From Elusimicrobia bacterium RIFCSPLOWO2_12_FULL_59_9 (GTDB lineage: Bacteria; Elusimicrobiota; Elusimicrobia; O2-12-FULL-59-9): 6,467 nt of DNA. The stretch is from assembly GCA_001800185.1 (NCBI GenBank), contig MGUX01000115.1, positions 1-6,467 on the forward strand, given 5' to 3'. Positions 1-4,298 of the stretch are shown here, piece by piece. A program made the translations under genes and the position numbers. A model generated the notes under the pieces. That model saw only the letters and a list, made by a program, of their open reading frames with translations. It was not told where the DNA came from and searched no databases. Every line of letters begins with the position of its first letter. Within the stretch, counting starts at the first letter, position 1.

Positions 1-912
1 AAAAGTTTTTCCGTCGGCCTCGGCGTAGGGCCGGACCAGATAATTCAGCGCGGGGCCCGTGCGCCGCGGAAGCCGTATATCGCGGCCGGTCGAGACCAGG
101 ACCCGGTCGGGGTCCAATCGCCCGAAATAGTAGTCCGCCTTGGCCGGGCGCTTCCAGGCTTCGGAAATGTCCACCGGGATCCAGCCCCGGCCGGCGTCAA
201 AAAACTCCGCCCAACAGTGATACGGCTTTAAGACGGTCCCTTCTGCCGCCTCCGGCAGAGGATAGCCGATTTGAAACCTGGCCGGAATGCCTTGCGCCAG
301 AGCCAGGGCGATGAAAAGCGAGTGAAAGTCGGTGCAGTTGCCTTTCCCCGTCCTGCAGGCGTAGACAACGTCGCCGCGCCCCCAGCCTTCGCCGCTCGTG
401 TCGTAGTCCACATGTCCCAAAACGTAGTGGTAAAGGGCCCGGGCCTTCGCGGTGGTCCCTTCCAGCCCTCGAGCCGTCTCCGCGGAGATTCGGCGGATAT
501 CGTCGTTGACGATGACGAGGCCGCGAGGCGTTTGAAACAGGGAGGGCTCCCCTCGCGGGTCCGGCTGGGTCTGCTCCGTGCGGGTGATCCGGTACTTGAT
601 GCGGATTTCGGCCGCGCCGGGATCGGGAGAGCGCGAATCGAAATAAAGAATCTGGTTGTTGAAATCAGGGTCCGCGTCGTCTTGACGCGGCCATGGCGAG
701 TCCACTTCCAGAAGCTCGGCGGTCTGGAACGAGTCGCTGGGCGGCCTGGGAATCCAAAGCCGCAATGATTTTTTTCCCAGCGGGACGCTCAAGCGCACGG
801 TCTCGGTCAATTCCAAGCTGCGCGACAAAGGCAACAGGCGCGCGCCGGGACCTCCACATGCCGAAAAACCCAAAAGAAGCGCGGCCAGGCTGGGGAGCCG
901 GGAAGGGGGCAT
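1..912 (-). CDS. Transglutaminase-like (papain-fold) putative lipoprotein, C-terminus cut by window edge
   Basis: I translated 304 codons from the ATG at 912-910; the frame stays open to base 1, so only the C-terminal end is missing. The N-terminus has a short basic and hydrophobic signal (MPPSRLPSLAALLLGFSAC) with a plausible lipobox FSAC, giving Cys19 as the lipidation site; Phe at -3 is not ideal. Residues about 30-125 are a beta-rich N-terminal region. Residues about 155-255 form a transglutaminase core with the expected triad: Cys193 in GNCTDFHS, His232 in YHCWAEFF and Asp248 in IPVDIS. The tail (RDIRLPRR...LNYLVRPYAEADG) resembles the usual end of bacterial transglutaminase-domain proteins, so few residues are probably lost. 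Bacterial members act as cysteine proteases, amidases or crosslinking enzymes; the substrate cannot be told here. The gene starts 7 bases after lysA and is probably co-transcribed with it. If the lipobox is real, it acts at the membrane or in the periplasm. Confidence 0.87.
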   Translation of the reverse strand, partial: MPPSRLPSLAALLLGFSACGGPGARLLPLSRSLELTETVRLSVPLGKKSLRLWIPRPPSDSFQTAELLEVDSPWPRQDDADPDFNNQILYFDSRSPDPGAAEIRIKYRITRTEQTQPDPRGEPSLFQTPRGLVIVNDDIRRISAETARGLEGTTAKARALYHYVLGHVDYDTSGEGWGRGDVVYACRTGKGNCTDFHSLFIALALAQGIPARFQIGYPLPEAAEGTVLKPYHCWAEFFDAGRGWIPVDISEAWKRPAKADYYFGRLDPDRVLVSTGRDIRLPRRTGPALNYLVRPYAEADGKTF

Positions 913-919
913 GCGCGCG

Positions 920-2236
920 CTACCTCTCCAACGCGAACAAATCTTTGAGGGTTTCACGGCGGCGAATGAGGGCGGCTTCATGACCGGATACCAAAACCTC
1001 GGCGGCGCGGGGCCGTGAATTGTATTGGGAACTCATAGAAAATCCATACGCGCCGGCCATCAAAACCGCCCACACGTCTCCCGGGGCCGGCCATGGCAGC
1101 AGCCTGTCTTTGGCGACAAAATCCCCGGATTCGCAGATAGGCCCGACCACGTCCGCCCTGAATTTTGGGCCGCCGCGGGGTAAAACGGCCGGGACAATCG
1201 GATGATGCGCGTCATAGAGGCTGGGCCGCGCAAAATCGTTCATGCCCGCGTCGACGATAACGAACCGCCGTCCGTCGCGCCCTCTGCGCAGCCGGGTCCC
1301 CGGAGTTCCGCGCAGGGGGCCGCCGCCCGCCGAGGCTTTTCGGTAAAGCACCTTCATCAACAAGGCTCCCGAACCAGCCACCAATGCCCTACCGGGCTCC
1401 AAGATCAACCGCAAAGGATAATCGCCCATCTCGGGCGCGATGGCGGCGGCCAAGCTCTCCGGGTTCAACTCGCCTTTCTCCCCCTCCGCCACGCCCATGC
1501 CCCCGCCGATGTCGAGCCAGCGCAATGGAATTCCCTCGGCCGCCAAGCTCCGAGCCAAGCTCAAAAGCTGCCGCAAAGCCGACAGGTAGGGCTTCACCTC
1601 GCGGATTTGGGAGCCCAAATGGCATTGGATAGCGACGGGACGCAGGTGTTTCTGTTTCGCCGCCCTCCGGAAGAGGTCCCTGGCCGCCGCCGGAGGAACG
1701 CCGAATTTATTGACCGCAAGACCCGTGGTGATGTGCCGGTGCGTCCGGGGATCGATGTCGGGGTTTACCCGCACCGAAATATCGGCCGTTTTTTTTAATC
1801 GTTTGGCGACTCCCTCCAAACGCCGCAATTCCTCCTCCGACTCCACGTTGATAAAAAGCAGCCGCCGGCGCACCGCCCAGTCGAGCTCAGATTCTGTTTT
1901 TCCCACCCCCGAAAAAATCATCCGGCTTGCCGGAAAGCCGGAGCGCAATGCGCGCTCCATCTCCCCTCCCGACACGATGTCGGCGCCCAAACCACGCGAA
2001 GAAATCAACCGGCAAAGCCTGCCGGAAGGATTGGCCTTCAAGGCGTAGCAAAATAAATGTGGGAGTCCGTGGAAAGCGGCCTCAAAACGGCGGATTTGAG
2101 AAAGGATCGCCGCTTCGGAATAGACGTAAAGCGGCGTGCCGAAGCGGTGCGCCAGACCCTCCAAGGAGACATCTTCCATCCACAATCGCCCTCGAACATA
2201 ATGGAAAAAATTCGGCAAATCTCCAAAGGATTTCAT
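920..2236 (-). CDS. lysA: Diaminopimelate decarboxylase (LysA)
   Basis: A 438-residue PLP enzyme of fold type III that converts meso-diaminopimelate to L-lysine and CO2, the last step of lysine synthesis, in the cytoplasm. Visible signatures in order: YALKAN with the PLP lysine Lys67; ADIVSGGE (85-92); VNPDIDPRTH (157-166); HLGSQI (206-211); the phosphate-binding glycine loop DIGGGMG (242-248); EPGRALV (280-286); DAGMND (329-334); CESGD with the active-site Cys368-Glu369; and AGAYGFSMSSQYN with Tyr397. The ATG at 2236 (MKSFGDLPNFF) fits the usual LysA N-terminus; a GTG at 2299 in the same frame would add 21 unlike residues and overlap the amidase start. I see no strong Shine-Dalgarno before 2236, so the start is only fairly sure. 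The protein is about 20 residues longer than usual because of an extra Gly/Arg-rich segment at residues 301-322. It probably heads an operon with the gene at 1-912 and is divergent from the amidase. Confidence 0.95.
   Translation of the reverse strand: MKSFGDLPNFFHYVRGRLWMEDVSLEGLAHRFGTPLYVYSEAAILSQIRRFEAAFHGLPHLFCYALKANPSGRLCRLISSRGLGADIVSGGEMERALRSGFPASRMIFSGVGKTESELDWAVRRRLLFINVESEEELRRLEGVAKRLKKTADISVRVNPDIDPRTHRHITTGLAVNKFGVPPAAARDLFRRAAKQKHLRPVAIQCHLGSQIREVKPYLSALRQLLSLARSLAAEGIPLRWLDIGGGMGVAEGEKGELNPESLAAAIAPEMGDYPLRLILEPGRALVAGSGALLMKVLYRKASAGGGPLRGTPGTRLRRGRDGRRFVIVDAGMNDFARPSLYDAHHPIVPAVLPRGGPKFRADVVGPICESGDFVAKDRLLPWPAPGDVWAVLMAGAYGFSMSSQYNSRPRAAEVLVSGHEAALIRRRETLKDLFALER
923..929 (-). 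promoter_or_regulatory. Ribosome binding site of the transglutaminase-like gene, inside the lysA 3' end
   Basis: On the minus strand GGAGAGG lies within the last codons of lysA, with ten bases (TAGCGCGCGC, which include the lysA stop codon) before the ATG at 912. This supports the ATG at 912 as the start and suggests translational coupling with lysA. Confidence 0.6.
1271..1336 (-). repeat. 22-codon in-frame insertion in lysA with palindromic, repeat-like DNA
   Basis: In most LysA proteins the strand ending at LLMKVLYRK runs almost directly into RFVIVDAGMND. Here residues 301-322 (ASAGGGPLRG, then TPGTRLRRGRDG) lie between them. The DNA is palindromic: CTGCGC (1284-1289) pairs with GCGCAG (1310-1315), and inside it CCGG (1292-1295) pairs with CCGG (1300-1303). 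On the plus strand CCCCGG plus AGTTCCGCGCAGGGGGC (1298-1320) matches the 3' half of the 57-bp unit of the neighbouring amidase gene at about 21 of 23 positions, if an 11-base gap is allowed. Kinship with that element is an inference from a short match in GC-rich DNA; the extra segment itself is clear. Confidence 0.4.
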
Positions 2237-2241
2237 GCTTA

Positions 2242-2250
2242 TGCTATAAT
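2242..2250 (+). promoter_or_regulatory. Extended -10 promoter element for the amidase gene
   Basis: TGCTATAAT is a consensus TATAAT (2245-2250) with the TGn extension, placing the transcript start near 2257 and leaving a leader of about 28 bases before the ATG at 2285. The matching -35 region (about 2222-2227, TCCAAA) is poor, as is common with extended -10 promoters, and would fall inside the first codons of lysA. A perfect TATAAT in such GC-rich DNA, in the only intergenic gap upstream of this gene, is unlikely to be chance. Confidence 0.6.
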
Positions 2251-2284
2251 GGGACTCATTGCAGTATTGGGGACCGATTTCTTT

Positions 2285-3571
2285 ATGGTTCGGCGCCACA
2301 GCAAAGCCGCCATTCTTCTTTTCATCTGCGCCGCCTTCGCGGCGCTCGTGCCCGCCCGCTCAATCGCGGAGGATGCCAGCACGCTGGGAGTCACTGACTC
2401 CCCGGCGGGTATCCGAAGCTCTGCGGAGGATGCCGGCACGCTGGGAGCCACTGGCTCCCCGGCCGGTACCCGAAGCTCCGCGCAGGGTGCCAGCACGCTG
2501 GGAGTCGCCGACTCCGCGGAGGATGACGGCGGCCACCGGCTGGCCTTCGAAGTTCTCAATTCGCCCTCCGCCTCCGACGCTTCCGAAGAATCTGAGGCCG
2601 TCCCGGGACCGGTGCACGTCCTGGCTCCGGGCAGCGCCTTGATTTTTAAAAGCGACGCTCCCAAACGTCCTTATGATACAATACTTATCAACGGTTTGGT
2701 CCTGTCGGGCCGCGTCGGCTTGGAAATTGCATTGGAAGTCCCCGGGGACCAAAAGGAAGCTTGGCAGTCCGTTCCTCTCCACCTTTCCCCCTCCGGCAGA
2801 TTTTGGGCGAAGCTGAAATTGACGAAGCCCGCCCGCGGTCCCGTGGCGTTTCGCGTGACCAATCAAGAGAGCTTTGAGAGCCGCGTAATCGTTTACGGCC
2901 TGGAAACCTTCGCCTGGAAGGTCGAGGCGCCGTCCGGGGCGCGGCGGCCCAGGACGCAAGTTATCATCACCGCCGAAGATCAACCGCCGGTCATCGAACG
3001 CGCCGCCTGGTCGGCCAAAGATCCCAGAACCGAGCTGGCGGAGTCCCGGCCCGGCCGCATGACCCTGCACCATACCGCCGGAAACCGGCCGCTCAGCCGC
3101 GACGAGTCAATCCAAGAAGTCCAGTGGATACAGGAATTCCATCAAAACGGCCGGGGATGGTCCGACATCGGATATCATTTTTTAATCGACCCCTTAGGCA
3201 ACATCTTCCGGGGCCGGCCGGAGCTCAAAATCGGAGCGCACACTTTGGGCGAGAATCAAGGCAACTTGGGCATCGCCTTTCTTGGATTTTATGAGCCGCC
3301 GCATGACCACCGCATGATCGCCGAACAGGAAAAAGCCTTTCTCGCCCTGGCCGCGTGGCTGTTAAAAACTTACTCCATATCGCCCGACACCTTGGTCGGA
3401 CATCAGTTCTACCGCCCCACCACCTGCCCCGGGAAATGGCTTCAGCGCGAAATCGCCGGTCTGAAAGAGAAACTGAAAAACGAACCCGCCGCGCAAGCGA
3501 AGCGGCAGTCACCTCCTCCGGCTTTCCCGGACGGACTTTACGAATCCATCCGCCGGGACCTTTCGAACTAA
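2285..3571 (+). CDS. Exported N-acetylmuramoyl-L-alanine amidase, Amidase_2/PGRP type
   Basis: A 428-residue predicted periplasmic or secreted zinc amidase that would cut the bond between MurNAc and L-Ala of the peptidoglycan stem peptide. Residues 1-28 are a signal peptide (basic VRRHSK, hydrophobic AAILLFICAAFAALV, cleavage near VPA or SIA). Residues 28-77 are a tandem repeat of 19-residue units. Residues about 84-235 are a beta-rich region I do not recognise. Residues about 236-405 are the catalytic domain: LHHTAGN with zinc ligand His263, SDIGYHFLIDPLG with Tyr297, and GHQFYRPTTCPGKW with ligands His373 and Cys381. The spacing of eight between the last two matches T7 lysozyme (His122/Cys130); Thr379 stands where T7 lysozyme has Lys128, as in some PGRPs. 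The start at 2285 was chosen because it begins the signal peptide and lies just after the promoter; the frame is open further upstream, but that part is antisense to lysA. The Shine-Dalgarno (GGGGA at 2269-2273) is weak. Confidence 0.92.
   Translation: MVRRHSKAAILLFICAAFAALVPARSIAEDASTLGVTDSPAGIRSSAEDAGTLGATGSPAGTRSSAQGASTLGVADSAEDDGGHRLAFEVLNSPSASDASEESEAVPGPVHVLAPGSALIFKSDAPKRPYDTILINGLVLSGRVGLEIALEVPGDQKEAWQSVPLHLSPSGRFWAKLKLTKPARGPVAFRVTNQESFESRVIVYGLETFAWKVEAPSGARRPRTQVIITAEDQPPVIERAAWSAKDPRTELAESRPGRMTLHHTAGNRPLSRDESIQEVQWIQEFHQNGRGWSDIGYHFLIDPLGNIFRGRPELKIGAHTLGENQGNLGIAFLGFYEPPHDHRMIAEQEKAFLALAAWLLKTYSISPDTLVGHQFYRPTTCPGKWLQREIAGLKEKLKNEPAAQAKRQSPPPAFPDGLYESIRRDLSN
2374..2523 (+). repeat. 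In-frame tandem array of 57-bp palindromic units (2 full + 1 shortened)
   Basis: Units start at 2374, 2431 and 2488, exactly 57 bp apart, so the reading frame is kept. They encode residues 28-46, 47-65 (AEDAGTLGATGSPAGTRSS) and 66-77 of the amidase. The third unit lacks 21 bp (seven codons) relative to the first, again in frame. CGCGGAGGATG borders the array on both sides (2365-2375 and 2515-2525). Each unit has a hairpin: GGGAGTC-ACT-GACTCCC (2386-2402), GGGAGCC-ACT-GGCTCCC (2443-2459) and GGAGTC/GACTCC (2501-2515). Between units 1 and 2 the stem differs by a T-A to C-G exchange in both arms, so pairing is preserved. The encoded peptide is Ala/Ser/Gly/Thr-rich and probably a flexible linker between signal peptide and folded domain. 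Confidence 0.85.
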
Positions 3572-3573
3572 CC

Positions 3574-3596
3574 CGAATTCCCCAGTTGGGAATTCG
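3574..3596. terminator. Hairpin three bases after the amidase stop, no T-run
   Basis: CGAATTCCC (3574-3582) and GGGAATTCG (3588-3596) are perfect inverted repeats around a CAGTT loop. The position right behind the amidase stop codon suggests transcript termination or protection of the mRNA 3' end. There is no T-run on either strand, so it is not a standard rho-independent terminator. Confidence 0.4.
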
Positions 3597-3610
3597 CCCG
3601 CAGGGCCGTT

Positions 3611-3655
3611 CGCAGTGCTCTCGGCACCTGGCGCGCCAGTGGCTCACGCTCCGGC
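3611..3655 (-). repeat. Degenerate copy A of the palindromic unit, inverted orientation
   Basis: Read on the minus strand it can be aligned by eye, with several small gaps, to the amidase unit 2. The best shared block is CCAGTGGCTC, flanked by CGCAGTGCT on one side and CCGGC on the other. It also aligns to copy B (3692-3737) at roughly three in four bases. The gaps make the homology only probable. Confidence 0.4.
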
Positions 3656-3691
3656 CGTCGCTGGAAAACAGCGATGGGGTTGTCCGGCGCC

Positions 3692-3737
3692 GCGCAGAGC
3701 TCGGCGCACTTGGCGTGCCAGAGGCACCTGCTCCGGC
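3692..3737 (-). repeat. Degenerate copy B of the palindromic unit, inverted orientation
   Basis: It begins with GCGCAGAGCT, which is 9/10 complementary to AGCTCTGCGT (3789-3798) at the end of the direct copy that follows, so copies B and 3746-3802 face each other as a large imperfect inverted repeat. Its centre TTGGCGTGCCAG matches the perfect palindrome CTGGCGCGCCAG of copy A, with the outer T/G able to form a wobble pair in RNA. Confidence 0.45.
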
Positions 3738-3745
3738 GCCGCAGG

Positions 3746-3802
3746 CGCAAGCACGCTGGAGGCCACTGGCCTCCCGGCTAGTACCCGAAGCTCTGCGTAG
3801 GG
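3746..3802 (+). repeat. Non-coding copy of the 57-bp palindromic unit
   Basis: From GCACGCTGG (3751) onward it matches the amidase unit 2 at 47 of 55 positions by direct count, without gaps. The hairpin is GGAGGCC-ACT-GGCCTCC (3758-3774). Four of the eight differences fall in the stem, and they are two pairs of matching changes that keep the 7-bp stem intact. Read in the corresponding frame it still gives a peptide like the amidase repeat (ASTLEATGLPASTRSSA) and then hits a TAG. It lies outside any gene. Confidence 0.85.
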
Positions 3803-3805
3803 TGC

Positions 3806-3869
3806 AACCGCAGTTGCACAATTTTACACGGTGCTTTCAGACGAGACCGAGACCGCAACTGCGGTTTTT
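3806..3869 (+). terminator. Rho-independent terminator for the amidase, with a competing long-range stem
   Basis: ACCGC-AACT-GCGGT (3852-3865) followed by five T (3865-3869) is a compact intrinsic terminator on the plus strand. The same 3' arm also belongs to a perfect 12-bp inverted repeat, AACCGCAGTTGC (3806-3817) with GCAACTGCGGTT (3855-3866), around a 37-base loop. The 5' arm can also fold locally as GCAAC-CGCA-GTTGC (3804-3817). Both the long and the short hairpin end at the T-run, so either could terminate transcription. On the minus strand no T-run follows, so it should not stop the ACT-gene transcript. Confidence 0.65.
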
Positions 3870-3880
3870 GGGCTAATTTT

Positions 3881-4279
3881 TTATAAGCTCTTAAGGACGG
3901 AGCGGGCTTTGGCGGGATTATCCACGATCAGGACCAACCGCGCGGGACCGACGGCCGGCGTCGTGCCGTACACCTTTTCGATATTGACGCTCTTGTGGGA
4001 AAGGGCCTTGGCCAGCGCGGCCAATTGCCCCGGCCGGTTCTGGAGTTCCACGAAGAAGGCCTCCATGCCGAACACGGCAAGTCCGGCCTCCGCAAGAACG
4101 CCGGTCACCTCGCCTTTTTTCTCGGCGACGAAATGAACGAATCCGATCTTGTTGAGATTGGTCGTGTCCACGGCCAAAAGGTTGATTCCCTTCTTCGACA
4201 AAACGTGGGTCACATGCGATAAAGCGCCCGGCCGGTTCTCGCAAGGAACGGAAAAAAAATGAACCTGCTTGTAATCCAT
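3881..4279 (-). CDS. Tandem ACT-domain protein
   Basis: A 132-residue soluble protein made almost entirely of two ACT domains: residues about 5-70 (VPCENRPGALSHVTHVLSKK, then GINLLAVDTTN) and about 74-132 (VELQNRPGQLAALAKALS, then VNIEKVYGT). Each has the NRPG loop where ACT domains bind amino acids at dimer interfaces. It carries no catalytic domain and resembles stand-alone double-ACT proteins (COG4747 type), which are thought to sense amino acids; the ligand and partner are unknown. The start at 4279 is well supported by the Shine-Dalgarno and by the N-terminus fitting the first beta strand. It follows the TPR gene after 19 bases and is probably co-transcribed. Its stop lies 309 bases from the convergent amidase stop. 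Confidence 0.92.
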   Translation of the reverse strand: MDYKQVHFFSVPCENRPGALSHVTHVLSKKGINLLAVDTTNLNKIGFVHFVAEKKGEVTGVLAEAGLAVFGMEAFFVELQNRPGQLAALAKALSHKSVNIEKVYGTTPAVGPARLVLIVDNPAKARSVLKSL

Positions 4280-4282
4280 TTA

Positions 4283-4290
4283 TTCCTCCC
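4283..4290 (-). promoter_or_regulatory. Strong Shine-Dalgarno for the ACT-domain gene
   Basis: GGGAGGAA on the minus strand, with its GGAGG core at 4289-4285 and five bases (AATAA) before the ATG, is near consensus. It lies in the 19-base gap after the TPR gene, so the ACT gene can be translated well from the shared transcript. Confidence 0.8.
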
Positions 4291-4298
4291 GCAAAGGT

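Larger units (their letters stand above)
3572..3880. other. Gene-free convergent intergenic region packed with palindromes
   Basis: This lies between the stop codons of the amidase (plus) and the ACT protein (minus). The open frames crossing it have arginine/proline-rich low-complexity translations, no family resemblance and no ribosome binding site, so I call it non-coding. Its contents from left to right are: a 9-bp hairpin (3574-3596), a degenerate inverted repeat copy (3611-3655), a small hairpin with TCGCTG/CAGCGA arms and a GAAAA loop (3658-3674), a second degenerate inverted copy (3692-3737), a direct copy of the 57-bp unit (3746-3802) and a terminator structure (3806-3869). The dodecamer CTGGCGCGCCAG (3628-3639) is a perfect palindrome. 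Confidence 0.7.

Noticed and set aside
2057..2284. Upstream extension of the amidase by 76 codons
   Set aside because: The stretch is antisense to the lysA N-terminus, and an internal signal peptide would make no sense; the promoter at 2242-2250 lies inside it.
2237..2299. GTG start for lysA at 2299
   Set aside because: It would add 21 residues unlike other LysA N-termini and overlap the amidase start; the ATG at 2236 gives a normal beginning.
2374..2523. CRISPR array
   Set aside because: The 57-bp units are contiguous and alike along their full length, with no unique spacers, and they are translated within a protein gene; no cas gene is visible.
2360..3073. A 237-codon minus-strand open frame opposite the amidase
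   Set aside because: It is antisense to the signal peptide, repeat array and beta-rich region of a well-supported amidase. Its apparent Arg/Gly/Ser repeats are only the complement of the 57-bp units.
3355..3876. A plus-strand open frame crossing the amidase end and the intergenic region
   Set aside because: It overlaps the catalytic domain in another frame and the translation is Arg/Pro-rich with no recognisable domain.
3572..3880. tRNA or other known structured RNA in the intergenic region
   Set aside because: The palindromes do not form a cloverleaf, and no conserved T-loop or anticodon arm is present; repeat copies and a terminator explain the structure.
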